DNA from: 62-47 sp044463945
GTDB lineage: Bacteria; Pseudomonadota; Alphaproteobacteria; Rhizobiales; Xanthobacteraceae
NCBI GenBank assembly: GCA_044463945.1
Contig: JBIQLW010000015.1
Span: forward strand, 20,832-84,831
DNA: 64,000 nucleotides
Reading direction: 5' to 3'
Positions 25,145 to 34,258 of this stretch are shown here, piece by piece (the stretch's first letter is position 1; every line of letters begins with the position of its first letter). The position numbers were made by a program, and so were the translations under genes. The notes beneath the pieces were generated by a model. It was not told the origin of the DNA, did no database searches, and saw only the letters and a program-made list of their open reading frames with translations.

Positions 25145-26740
25145 TCAGGCTTTCTCCATGCCCCAGAACACCATGATCTGGGATTCCACCGCACTCTTGA
25201 TGTTGCTGCGAAAACCCTCGTAGTCGAAATAGACTCCGAGCGGGATATAGAACACCCGCTCATAAGCACGCTGCTGCATCTTGGTCGCGATCGCCTTCTG
25301 CGCCGCGAGATCTGTAGCGTGCTGGTACTCGGTCTTCAGGGCTTCCGTCTCCGGATCGTCGACGAATCCGGTGTATCCCTTCAATCCGCGTGCGTCGAAA
25401 TTCGGATTGCCGAGCGGTGAGACCAGATCCATGCGGTCGAACACCGCGTGCGCCAAATTCCATCCGCCCTCCGAAACCGGGGCCGTCGAGGTCCGCCGCT
25501 TCAGGAAAGTGCTCCATTCGATCGCCTGGATTTCCGACGGCATCCCGATCGAGCGCAGCACCTGCTGGGTCAATGGCGCCAACGCCTGGAACGAGGCGAC
25601 ATCGCCGGGTGTGATGATGACGATCTTCTCGCCGTTGTAGCCGCCTTCCTTCAACAGCGCTTTCGCCCTGGCGAGATCGGGTTTGCCGCGGTCCACCGCG
25701 CCTGCATCGGTTTCGAGCGGCGTGCCGCAGCCAAAGATCGCCGGACAAATCTCGTAAGCCTTGGGGTCGCCAATCGCCGCATCCATGTAGTCGCGTTGCG
25801 TCACGGCCTGTTGCACGGCCTGACGAATCTTCTGATTACTGAAAGGCGGCTGTGACCAGTTGAAGCGGATCGTCGAGGCGTTGGGCCCCAACTCGCGGCG
25901 CAACACCACGTCGCGGTTATCGGCAAACTGCGACTGGTGATCGGCATTGATGTTCTCGATCACGTCGATCTCGCCCTTCAGCAGCGCGTTGATCGCCGTC
26001 TGCTTGTCGGGGAACCAGATCGATTCGACACGGTCGATGCGAACCACCTTGCCGCCCGCCATCCCGTTCGGCGGCTCGTTGCGCGGCACATAATCGGCAT
26101 TGCGCTCGTAGGCCCAACTCACTCCGGGGCGGAATTCCGACGCGATGAACTTGAACGGCCCCGATCCGATCACCTCGGACAGCGCCTTCTCCGGCGGCGT
26201 ATCCGCGATACGTCTGGGCATGACGAACAGCGGGATCGAGCTTGGTTTGGCGAACGCATCGAAGATGGGACCGAACGGCTCCTTCAACACGATCTTGAAG
26301 GTTTTCGCGTCCACCGCCGTCATCGACTCGGTGGCTTTGGCCAGCCGCAATCCGACCACGTCGCGCTTGGCCCAGCGCGCGATTGAAGCAACGCAGTCCT
26401 CGGCCGTCACCGGCGCACCGTCATGGAACTTGAGCTTGTCGCGCAATACGAAGGTGTAGGTCAGCTTGTCCGGCGTCAGCGACCATTCCTGCACCATCTG
26501 CGGCTGCGGCTTGTAGCTGCTGTCGATGGAGAACAGCGTATCATAGACGAGGTAACCGTGATTGCGCGTAATATAGGCTGGCGTCGTCACCGGATCGAGC
26601 ACGCGTAGCGCCGCGTGGGGCGCGAAGCGGATCACCTTCTTGTCCTGCGCGCTGACCTTGGTGGTCATCGCCAGCAACGCTCCGGCGGAAAACTGAAGCG
26701 CGGAACGACGGGTGAGGACGGCTGGCGTGATCAAGGTCAT
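25145..26740 (-). CDS. Peptide ABC transporter B, periplasmic substrate-binding protein (family 5)
   Basis: A 531-residue SBP_bac_5 protein with a Tat-like signal (LTRRSALQFSAGALLAM, cut after about residue 31). The mature start VIRFAPHAALRVLDPVTTPAYITRNHG and the motif YTFVLRDKLKFHDGAPVTAEDCVASIARW are shared almost word for word with the system D binding protein (55622-57253), so the two are paralogues. It follows the gamma-glutamyltranspeptidase gene by about 50 bp, pointing to gamma-glutamyl peptides or their cleavage products as ligands (inference). Confidence 0.92.
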   Translation of the reverse strand: MTLITPAVLTRRSALQFSAGALLAMTTKVSAQDKKVIRFAPHAALRVLDPVTTPAYITRNHGYLVYDTLFSIDSSYKPQPQMVQEWSLTPDKLTYTFVLRDKLKFHDGAPVTAEDCVASIARWAKRDVVGLRLAKATESMTAVDAKTFKIVLKEPFGPIFDAFAKPSSIPLFVMPRRIADTPPEKALSEVIGSGPFKFIASEFRPGVSWAYERNADYVPRNEPPNGMAGGKVVRIDRVESIWFPDKQTAINALLKGEIDVIENINADHQSQFADNRDVVLRRELGPNASTIRFNWSQPPFSNQKIRQAVQQAVTQRDYMDAAIGDPKAYEICPAIFGCGTPLETDAGAVDRGKPDLARAKALLKEGGYNGEKIVIITPGDVASFQALAPLTQQVLRSIGMPSEIQAIEWSTFLKRRTSTAPVSEGGWNLAHAVFDRMDLVSPLGNPNFDARGLKGYTGFVDDPETEALKTEYQHATDLAAQKAIATKMQQRAYERVFYIPLGVYFDYEGFRSNIKSAVESQIMVFWGMEKA

Positions 26741-26791
26741 GATGTCTCCCCTCTGCTTGATTTGACGCGGCCGGGCCGCTGGCGTGAATGT

Positions 26792-28489
26792 CTATTGCGA
26801 TCGATGACGGCGCGGATCCGGCCAGAACGACGTGTTGGCGCGCGCCAGTCCGCCGCCAATCCCGGCTGGCACCCCATCGGCGCGCCAGCATCCCGCACCC
26901 GTCATGGTCCCGTCCGGCGCGAACAGAATGGCGCACATGCCGCCGCCGACATGGTCGACCGGCACGACGTCGTGACCGCGCGCGGCGAGTTCAGCCCGAA
27001 CCTTTTCCGGAAAACCGCGTTCGACCTCGGCTTCAAGGCCCCAACTGAAGACGCGCGGCGCTTCGACGACTTCCTGCACGCTCATCCCGTGATCGACGAT
27101 ATTGAGCACCGCCTGCAGTACGCAGGACGGAATGCGGTGCGCGCCCGGCAGCCCCAGCGCGAACAGCGGCTTGCCGTCCTTCTTGCCGATCAGCGCGGAG
27201 ATGCCGCTGGTGATACGCTTGCCCGGCATCAGCGACAGCGCCAGCCCGGGATGCGGATCGAACAGGAACATATAGTTGTTCGGAATGATGCCGGTGCCCG
27301 GAATGATCAGGCGCGCGCCGAACAGACTGTTGATCGTCTGCGTCGATGTCACGACATTGCCGTCGCCATCGGCCACCGTGACGTGAGTGGTGTTGGCGGA
27401 TTCGTTCGAGAGGACTTTCGAGGAGTAGGTGCCCGCGCGTTGCGGGTCGATCTCGGCGCGGCGCTGCGCGGCATATTCCTTCGAGATCAATCTCGCGATC
27501 GGGACGTCGACAAACGCCGGGTCGGCGGTTGCGGCCCGGCGATCGGCCGCCGCGATTTTCAGGGCTTCAAGCACCAGATGCAGCGTCTGCGGCGTCCCGA
27601 ACCCCGAAGCCCTGATGTCGAAAGCTTCAAGCATGTTCAGAATTTGAATGGTGTGAACGCCGCCGGAGCACGGCGGCGGGGGCCCGAGAATTTCGACGCC
27701 GCGATAAGTGCCACGCACCGGCTCCCGTTCGATGGTCCGATAGTTCTCAAGGTCCTCCAGGCGGAGGAACGAGCCAGCCTTTTCCAGTTCGCGGGCGATC
27801 GTGCGGCCTAGCTCTCCGCCGTACATCACGCCGGGCCCGAATTGCGCGATCGTCCGCAGCGTTCGCGCGTAGTCGGATTGCACCAGCCAACTGCCCGCCT
27901 CCAGCGGCTTGCCGTCAGGCAGAAAAATCGCGGCAATGGCGGGGTCGAGCACGAGATCGGGAGCGGTTTCCGCGATGCAGGTGGCAAGATACGGCGTCAC
28001 TTCGAAGCCGCGCTCGGCGTAGCGGATCGCAGGTTCCAGCAGTGTCGGCAAATCCAGCTTGCCGAAGCGCTCCGCGATCTGACACCACGCCATCAGATTG
28101 CCAGGCACCGCAATCGCCTTGGGGCCGACACGATTGGCGCGGCCTTCGGTTTCCATATAGTCCGGCCATTGATCCGAAACCGGCGTATAGCTATCGGGAC
28201 GCGTCATCGCCGGTGCGGTCGCGAGCCCGTCGATCACCAGTTCGCGCCCATCCGCGAGCCGGATCACGGCGGTCCCGCCGCCGAAAATGCCGACCATCAT
28301 CGGCTCGACCACGGTCAGCGTGAACAGTGCGGCCACGGTAGCGTCGATGGCGTTGCCGCCTTGCGCCATGATCGTCAGGGCCGCCGTCGATGCAAGCGGA
28401 TGATTGGTCACCGCCATGCCTCGCGACGCGGAGACGGGCGTCTTCTCGCAATCGAACGTGCTCGCGGTTCGCTCTCGCCACTGCGTCAT
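26792..28489 (-). CDS. ggt: Gamma-glutamyltranspeptidase family protein
   Basis: A 565-residue N-terminal-nucleophile hydrolase of the GGT family, made as one chain that cuts itself before a Thr. The self-cleavage Thr is T367 in SNESANTTHVTVADGDGNVV, and the substrate-binding signature PGKRITSG is present about 80 residues later. It would remove or transfer gamma-glutamyl groups from glutathione-like peptides or amides. The start at 28489 follows a GGAGGGCGG site. There is no signal peptide, so it may work in the cytoplasm on imported substrates, unlike the periplasmic E. coli enzyme. It is upstream of and probably co-transcribed with ABC system B. Cephalosporin-acylase-type activities occur in the same family. 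Confidence 0.9.
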   Translation of the reverse strand: MTQWRERTASTFDCEKTPVSASRGMAVTNHPLASTAALTIMAQGGNAIDATVAALFTLTVVEPMMVGIFGGGTAVIRLADGRELVIDGLATAPAMTRPDSYTPVSDQWPDYMETEGRANRVGPKAIAVPGNLMAWCQIAERFGKLDLPTLLEPAIRYAERGFEVTPYLATCIAETAPDLVLDPAIAAIFLPDGKPLEAGSWLVQSDYARTLRTIAQFGPGVMYGGELGRTIARELEKAGSFLRLEDLENYRTIEREPVRGTYRGVEILGPPPPCSGGVHTIQILNMLEAFDIRASGFGTPQTLHLVLEALKIAAADRRAATADPAFVDVPIARLISKEYAAQRRAEIDPQRAGTYSSKVLSNESANTTHVTVADGDGNVVTSTQTINSLFGARLIIPGTGIIPNNYMFLFDPHPGLALSLMPGKRITSGISALIGKKDGKPLFALGLPGAHRIPSCVLQAVLNIVDHGMSVQEVVEAPRVFSWGLEAEVERGFPEKVRAELAARGHDVVPVDHVGGGMCAILFAPDGTMTGAGCWRADGVPAGIGGGLARANTSFWPDPRRHRSQ

Positions 28490-28710
28490 CGCCCCGCCGC
28501 CCTCCCTGATGTTTCGTGCAGACATTTTCGGCCGTCAGCACATTATGAATTCGGCAAAACAGCAGATCGCCTCAGAGGCTGACGATGCACGGCTTCTCAA
28601 AGCCTCGCGGCTCCGTCCGACACAGCATCCACGATCCGGTTTCAGGGCAGTATCAATCCGGCAATCCGATTGATCCAATACGCAGCCCTGCAATTTTTGA
28701 TAAGTCTGTC

Positions 28711-29667
28711 CTATCGAAGTTGTTTTCCGGAACCTTCCCGCACCGAGCGGGGTGCAAAGCGCCGGACGTGCTGGGCGAAGGCGCGCGCCGCAGGCGACGG
28801 CTCGCTGCGGCGGAAGGCAACGGCCAGTTCGGCAAGAACGGCGGCGCCCGCGATCTGCTTGAAGCGGACGCTGGGCAGTTGAATACATTTGACGGACTGG
28901 GGGACCAGCGCGACTCCCAGCCCGATCGAAACCATGCTGGTGATGGTGACGAAGTCTCGTCCTTGCGGGCCGAGACGCGGAAAGAAGCCTGCGGCCTGGC
29001 ACGCTTGAGTCGTGTATTTGTGGAAACTCACATTCGGCGGGTGACGCGGCGTGATGAAAATATCGCCGTTGAACGCCGACAACGGCACCCGCTCGCGCGC
29101 AGCCAAGGGGTGCGTTGCCGGTACGGCCAGCAGCAGCTTTTCCTGCAACACCGGAACGCAGGCAATTCCGACCGGCAATTTGACCGGCGGCCGGATGAAG
29201 CCGATGTCGAGTTTTCCTTCGCTGATCTGATCGAGTTGCCGGAGCATTTCCATCTCCGAGATCTGAAGCTCCACGTCGGGATAAGCCGCACGAAACTCGT
29301 TGATGATGGACGTCAGCATCCCGGTATAGGCTGCCGATCCGACATAACCCACGGCGATACGTCCGACCTCGCCGCGGCCGGCCTGCCGCGCCGCCATCAG
29401 CGCCATCTCGGCTTGGGCGATGGTTTTCCGCGCCTCGTTGGCAAATAACTCTCCGGCGAGGGTGAGTTGCACCGAACGGCGCGTGCGATCGAACAGAGGT
29501 GTGCCGACGATATCTTCCAGCGCCTTGATCTGCTGGCTGAGGCCCGGTTGCGCGATTCCAAGTCGCTCCGCCGCGCGGCCGAAGTTCAGTTCCTCAGCGG
29601 TCGCGATGAAATAACGGAGGTGACGCAGTTCAATGCCGCCGATCGAGGATCGTTTCCCGTTCGCCAT
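28711..29667 (-). CDS. LysR-family transcriptional regulator
   Basis: A 318-residue LysR regulator. The N-terminal winged helix-turn-helix reads LRYFIATAEELNFGRAAERLGIAQPGLSQQIKALE (about 13-48); the rest is the effector-binding domain with IAVGYVGSAAY and the FVTITSMVSIGLGVALVP motif. Start chosen at 29667 behind GGAGG; the frame is open to 29760 but without a good ribosome site. It is divergent from the BisC-type gene, its likely target. Confidence 0.9.
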   Translation of the reverse strand: MANGKRSSIGGIELRHLRYFIATAEELNFGRAAERLGIAQPGLSQQIKALEDIVGTPLFDRTRRSVQLTLAGELFANEARKTIAQAEMALMAARQAGRGEVGRIAVGYVGSAAYTGMLTSIINEFRAAYPDVELQISEMEMLRQLDQISEGKLDIGFIRPPVKLPVGIACVPVLQEKLLLAVPATHPLAARERVPLSAFNGDIFITPRHPPNVSFHKYTTQACQAAGFFPRLGPQGRDFVTITSMVSIGLGVALVPQSVKCIQLPSVRFKQIAGAAVLAELAVAFRRSEPSPAARAFAQHVRRFAPRSVREGSGKQLR

Positions 29668-29697
29668 TGAGCCTCCATGCAAACATAAATGGAAGTT

Positions 29698-29711
29698 ATC
29701 GAAATTCCGAT
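29698..29711. promoter_or_regulatory. Candidate LysR operator
   Basis: ATCGAAATTCCGAT is a near-palindrome (ATCG-N6-CGAT) in the 129-bp space between the divergent LysR and BisC-type genes, 30 bp upstream of the regulator's start. LysR proteins usually bind interrupted dyads at such places. No experimental support; small size makes chance possible. Confidence 0.3.
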
Positions 29712-29796
29712 TACAGCATATTGGACCTATCTTAGCGATCCGCGCAATATTGGCAGTCAAATCTGGCGAGGGGCGCAGGAACAGGATGGTGACGCG

Positions 29797-32145
29797 ATGC
29801 GCGGGTCGAACTCATCGGATCGAGAGCCTCCAGCCTCCACTCACAGCGCGCACTGGGGTGCATTTTCCGCGCGCTGGGATGGTCACGACGTCACGGTGGA
29901 ACCCTATGCCGCCGATCCCTCGCCCTCTCCCATTCTGAACAATTTCAAGGGCGCCCTGCGTCACAAGGCCCGTATCCTGAAGCCGATGATCAGGCGTGAT
30001 TGGCTCGATCACGGACCAAGACCGCAACCGCGCGAAATCGGCGACGCCTTCGTCGAATGCGATTGGGACACCGCGCTCGATGTGCTGGCAAATGAACTGT
30101 CACGCGTGCGCGATCAGTTCGGTCCGCAGGCAATTTACGGGGGTTCGTATGGCTGGGCCAGTGCGGGACGCTTTCATCACGCACAAAGCCAGATCCATCG
30201 CTTTCTCAATGTGGTTTGCGGTGGCTACGTCCGTTCGGTCAACAGCTACAGCGCCGGCGCATCGACAGTAATTCTACCGCACGTGATGGGGCCGTTCGAG
30301 AATCTGTCGCGGCGAAACGTCACCTGGGACCAAGTCCGCACCCATACCGAAACCGTGCTTGCTTTCGGCGGGATGCCAATCAAGAACTCGATGATCGCCA
30401 GCGGCGGCGTCAGCCGTCACGTCGAGCCGACGTCAATGGCAGACGCCGCCGCGCGCGGCACACAGTTCATTTCCATCAGTCCGCTGCGCGACGATTTTCC
30501 CCCGCAAGCCAACGCTCGCTGGATTCCGATCCGCCCTGGCACCGACGTCGCGGTGATGCTGGCAATGGCGCATACGCTTGTGACCGAAGACCTCTGCGAC
30601 CATGCCTTTCTGAACCGCTACACAACCGGCTTCGATACCTTCAAGCGCTATCTGCATGGTGACACGGATGGTCAACCGAAGCACGCCGAATGGGCCGCCG
30701 CATTGTCCGGAATCGGCGCGGACACCATTCGCGAGGTCGCCCGCCTGCTGGTTCGGACCCGCAGTCTCATCACCGTGGCGCACGCCTTGCAACGTGCGCA
30801 GTATGGCGAACAGCCGGTATGGATGGCTGCGGTGCTTGCGGCCATGGTTGGACAGATCGGCCTGCCCGGCGGCGGCTATAACTATGCGCTGGGCGCCATG
30901 GGCCACACCGGCCGACGCATCAACGCGGTTCCGATCCCGACGATGCCCCAGGGCACGAATCCCGTCAGCGAATTCATTCCGGTGGCGCGGATCGTTGATA
31001 TGCTGCTCAATCCGGGCGCGCCCTTCGAATACAACGGCCGCACGCTGCAATATCCGGATATCAAGCTGGTCTATTGGGCGGGCGGCAACCCGTTTCATCA
31101 CCATCAGGATATTCACCGGCTGCGGCAGGGATTCGCCCGGCCCGACACCATTGTCGTTCATGACCTGGCGTGGACGGCAATGGCACGCTCCGCCGATATC
31201 GTATTGCCGGCGACGATGACGCTCGAGCGCGACGACATCGGTGCAGCGGCAACCGACCCGCGGCTGATTGCGATGCGTCAGGTCGCACCGCCGATCGGCG
31301 AGGCGCGCGACGACTTCGCCATCCTCGCCGATCTCGCCGCACGTCTCGGCGCCGAACATGCCTATACCGAAGGCCGCTCCGCGCGCGAATGGCTGGCCCA
31401 CCTCTATGAGCCGACGCGACAGGCGCTCCTTGAGCAAGGCTGCGACGCACCCGACTTCGAGGAATTCTGGGCGCGCGGCGAACTGCTGCTGCCGTCGGAG
31501 CCAGACGATGGCGGCATCCTGCGCAGCTTTCGCACGGACCCGGAGCGCCACGCCCTGCCGACACCGAGCGGCAAGATCGAAATCTTTTGCGAAACTATCG
31601 CCAGCTTCAACTATGACGATTGCCCGGGCCACCCGACATGGCTGCCGTCCACCGAACCGCCGACCGACTCCGCGCCGCTTTTCCTTGTCGCCAACCAGCC
31701 GGCGACCCGCCTGCACAGCCAGCTCGATTTCGGCGGCTACAGCCAATCGCGCAAGGTCAACGGGCGCGAAGTGGCGCGGCTGCATCCGCATGACGCCGAA
31801 GCACGCGGGATCAAGGACGGCGACACTATCCGCATCTTCAACACGCGAGGCGCATGCCTCGCCGCCGCGCGCGTCACGGACGACGTGATGCAGGGAGTGA
31901 TCCACCTTCCGACCGGCGCCTGGTACGATCCGGCGCCGAGCAATGGCCCCCATCCTCTTTGCGTCCACGGCAATCCCAACGTCCTGACGCGCGACATCGG
32001 CACGTCCCGGCTGGCGCAAGGATGCTGCGGGCAGATCACGGTCGTCGATTGCGAGCGATTTGTTGGCTCCGCACCGGCCGTGTCTGCCTATCAGCCACCG
32101 ACCCCGGTGCGAACCGAAGTCAAACGCGCCCCGCAGGACAATTGA
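29797..32145 (+). CDS. Molybdopterin S/N-oxide reductase (BisC/TorZ/DorA class)
   Basis: A 782-residue molybdoenzyme of the DMSO-reductase family, subgroup reducing S- or N-oxides (biotin or methionine sulfoxide, TMAO). GGSYGWASAGRFHHAQ (115-130) holds the probable molybdenum-ligand Ser122. Cofactor-binding regions follow: AFGGMPIKNS, RPGTDVAVMLAMAH, GGGYNYALGAMGH, YWAGGNPFHHHQD, and the C-terminal molydopterin-binding domain with VANQPATRLHSQLD. No N-terminal [4Fe-4S] Cys motif and no Tat signal, so it is cytoplasmic like BisC. The ATG at 29797 fits the family start; an in-frame ATG at 29689 would add 36 poor residues. It lies 38 bp before a CoA-transferase gene. Confidence 0.88.
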   Translation: MRGSNSSDREPPASTHSAHWGAFSARWDGHDVTVEPYAADPSPSPILNNFKGALRHKARILKPMIRRDWLDHGPRPQPREIGDAFVECDWDTALDVLANELSRVRDQFGPQAIYGGSYGWASAGRFHHAQSQIHRFLNVVCGGYVRSVNSYSAGASTVILPHVMGPFENLSRRNVTWDQVRTHTETVLAFGGMPIKNSMIASGGVSRHVEPTSMADAAARGTQFISISPLRDDFPPQANARWIPIRPGTDVAVMLAMAHTLVTEDLCDHAFLNRYTTGFDTFKRYLHGDTDGQPKHAEWAAALSGIGADTIREVARLLVRTRSLITVAHALQRAQYGEQPVWMAAVLAAMVGQIGLPGGGYNYALGAMGHTGRRINAVPIPTMPQGTNPVSEFIPVARIVDMLLNPGAPFEYNGRTLQYPDIKLVYWAGGNPFHHHQDIHRLRQGFARPDTIVVHDLAWTAMARSADIVLPATMTLERDDIGAAATDPRLIAMRQVAPPIGEARDDFAILADLAARLGAEHAYTEGRSAREWLAHLYEPTRQALLEQGCDAPDFEEFWARGELLLPSEPDDGGILRSFRTDPERHALPTPSGKIEIFCETIASFNYDDCPGHPTWLPSTEPPTDSAPLFLVANQPATRLHSQLDFGGYSQSRKVNGREVARLHPHDAEARGIKDGDTIRIFNTRGACLAAARVTDDVMQGVIHLPTGAWYDPAPSNGPHPLCVHGNPNVLTRDIGTSRLAQGCCGQITVVDCERFVGSAPAVSAYQPPTPVRTEVKRAPQDN

Positions 32146-32184
32146 TCGTCTTTCTCAAAATCAGGTTTCAACGCAAGGCCATTC

Positions 32185-33435
32185 ATGGGACCGCTCGAAG
32201 GAATCCGTATTCTTGATCTGACCTCGGTCCTGATGGGGCCTTATGCCACCTCGATCCTCGGTGACATGGGGGCCGACGTCATCAAGCTCGAGAGTCTCGA
32301 AGGCGACATCATCCGCAAAGTGGGGCCAAGCCGCAGCGGCGAGATGGGCGGCATGTTCTTTCATGCCAATCGCAGCAAACGCAGCATTGCCGTCAACTTG
32401 AAAACCGAAGCCGGTCTCGATATCGCCTTGCGCCTTGCGAAAACCGTCGACATCCTGATCTACAACGTGCGTCCGCAGGCGATGACACGGCTCGGACTGA
32501 CCTATGAGATGCTGGCCGAGCATAATCCACGCCTCATCTATGTCGGGACTTTCGGCTTCGGTCAGGACGGCCCTTATGCCGCGCGTCCCGCGTATGACGA
32601 TCTGATTCAGGGAGCATCAGGGGCCGCCGCCCTGCTCGCCAGCAGCGGCGACGGTATCCCGCGTTATGTGCCGGTCAACGTCGCCGATCGGATCGTCGGC
32701 TTGCATGCCGTCAACGCCATTCTCGCCGCGCTGCGCTATCGCGACCAGACCGGCAAGGGCCAGCGAATCGATATCCCGATGTTTGAAACCATGACGACCT
32801 TCGTGCTGGGCGACCATCTCGGCGGCCTCAGCTTCCGGCCTCCGCTGGACGAAGGCGGCTATGCGCGACTGTTGTCGCAGCACCGCCGCCCGTTCAAGAC
32901 CGCCGATGGATATCTCTGCGTGGTTGTTTATACCGACGCGCACTGGCAACGGTTTCTCAGTATCGCAGGCGTCGGAATTGCCGATCAGACGCGCTACGCA
33001 AGCCATGCCAGCCGTATGCGGCACATCGATGAGATCAATGCCGAACTGGCAAACATCTTCCAATCCCGATCAACGGCGGAATGGATGCGAGAGCTTGGCG
33101 CGGCAGATATTCCCTTTGCACCGCTGCACGATCTCGCATCGATCCAGAACGATCCGCATCTGCAAGCGGTCGGATTCTTCGCGAAGGCTGAACACCCCTC
33201 GGAGGGGCCAATGGTCACCATGGCCGTGCCGTCCCGCTGGAGCGAGAGCCAGCCGGAGCCGCAACGCCTCGCGCCACGGCTGGGAGAACACAGCACGGCC
33301 ATTCTCCGGGAAATCGGGTTCGACGATCAAATGATCGCGCAACTGGAATCCGATGCCGTGATACGGGCAACGACGGCAACAACACCTGCTTCCGACACGA
33401 CAATGCCCGGATCAGGTCCGGGCATTGCACCATGA
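32185..33435 (+). CDS. CaiB/BaiF (class III) CoA-transferase
   Basis: A 416-residue family III CoA-transferase, which moves CoA between carboxylic acids. The family opening (GPLEGIRILDLTSVLMGPYA) and KLES (about 34-37) contact CoA, and the catalytic Asp is D138 in RPAYDDLIQGASG. RPDEF-like GKGQRIDIPMFETM closes the large domain. It follows the BisC-type gene on the same strand, so it may activate a related acid. The last 18 codons are odd: low-complexity and encoded by a perfect hairpin (33401-33427), so the tail was probably added or replaced by a palindromic repeat. The acid substrate is unknown. Confidence 0.88.
   Translation: MGPLEGIRILDLTSVLMGPYATSILGDMGADVIKLESLEGDIIRKVGPSRSGEMGGMFFHANRSKRSIAVNLKTEAGLDIALRLAKTVDILIYNVRPQAMTRLGLTYEMLAEHNPRLIYVGTFGFGQDGPYAARPAYDDLIQGASGAAALLASSGDGIPRYVPVNVADRIVGLHAVNAILAALRYRDQTGKGQRIDIPMFETMTTFVLGDHLGGLSFRPPLDEGGYARLLSQHRRPFKTADGYLCVVVYTDAHWQRFLSIAGVGIADQTRYASHASRMRHIDEINAELANIFQSRSTAEWMRELGAADIPFAPLHDLASIQNDPHLQAVGFFAKAEHPSEGPMVTMAVPSRWSESQPEPQRLAPRLGEHSTAILREIGFDDQMIAQLESDAVIRATTATTPASDTTMPGSGPGIAP
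33401..33427. repeat. REP-like hairpin at the 3' end of the CoA-transferase gene
   Basis: CAATGCCCGGA, loop TCAGG, TCCGGGCATTG: an 11-bp perfect stem that overlaps the last codons of the CoA-transferase gene and sits between convergent genes. The core ATGCCCGGA...TCCGGGCAT resembles palindromes dispersed in Rhizobiales genomes. It probably serves as a transcription stop or RNA-stabilising element in both directions. Confidence 0.6.
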
Positions 33436-33460
33436 GTGCCTGGTAAAGGGAGGGCGTGGA

Positions 33461-34231
33461 TCAGCGCGCGGTGAAACCGCCGTCCACCGGCAGCGCCACG
33501 CCGGTGACGAAGGAGGCTTCATCCGACGCCAGCCACAGCGCGGCATAGGCGGCTTCCTCCGGCCGGCACAGCCGCCCCATCGGCACCGACGCCAACAGCC
33601 GCTTCTGGTTTTCCTCCGCCTCGACCGGATCGCCCGAGCGTCCGGTGAAGCCGATCTTCATGGGTGTGTCGGCGAGGCCGGGACAGACGACGTTGACGCG
33701 CACCCCATCGGGCGCGAAGCGCTGCGCCAGCGACTTGGTGAGGCCGACCACCGCGAACTTGGCGGCCGAATAGACCGGGCTGAACATCGAGCCGACCAGC
33801 CCCGAGACTGATGACGTGAAGATCAGCGAACCGCCTCCGCGCTTGCGCATATGGCCGATCACCTCGCCTGCGGCCAGCGTCGCGGAGGTCACATTGAGAG
33901 TCATCGCCGCCTGATAAGCATCGAGGTCGAGATTCTCGACGCCGCCCGGGCCGGGAATCCCAGCGTGCGCCCACATGATGTCGATACCGCCAAGCCGCGA
34001 TGCGGCTTCATTCACCGACCCGCGCATATGCTCGGGCTTCGAGAGATCGGCCTGAATGGTTTCGATGGTGTGACCTGCGGCCTTCATATCGGCCGCGAGT
34101 TTCGCCAGCGCGTCGGCGTTGACATCCACCGCCGCTACTCTCGCCCCCTCTTTAAGGAAGATTTCGACGCCGGCGCGTCCCATGCCGGAAGCGGCGGCGG
34201 TGATGACGGCGAGCTTGTTTGCTAGACGCAT
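33461..34231 (-). CDS. SDR-family oxidoreductase
   Basis: A 256-residue classical short-chain dehydrogenase/reductase, NAD(P)-dependent. Cofactor motif TAAASGMGRA (11-20) takes the place of the usual TGxxxGxG; D36 (AAVDVN) suggests NAD preference. The catalytic set is N113, S141, Y154 and K158 (YSAAK). It ends LASDEASFVTGVALPVDGGFTAR, the standard SDR tail. It follows the aldehyde dehydrogenase by 27 bp on the same strand, so an alcohol-aldehyde-acid route is likely. Confidence 0.9.
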   Translation of the reverse strand: MRLANKLAVITAAASGMGRAGVEIFLKEGARVAAVDVNADALAKLAADMKAAGHTIETIQADLSKPEHMRGSVNEAASRLGGIDIMWAHAGIPGPGGVENLDLDAYQAAMTLNVTSATLAAGEVIGHMRKRGGGSLIFTSSVSGLVGSMFSPVYSAAKFAVVGLTKSLAQRFAPDGVRVNVVCPGLADTPMKIGFTGRSGDPVEAEENQKRLLASVPMGRLCRPEEAAYAALWLASDEASFVTGVALPVDGGFTAR

Positions 34232-34258
34232 ATTTCTTCTCTTTCGTTGCAGCGTTGG

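Noticed and set aside
30433..32019. Minus-strand ORF of 528 codons opposite the BisC-type gene
   Set aside because: No recognisable motif; the plus strand carries full molybdoenzyme motifs.
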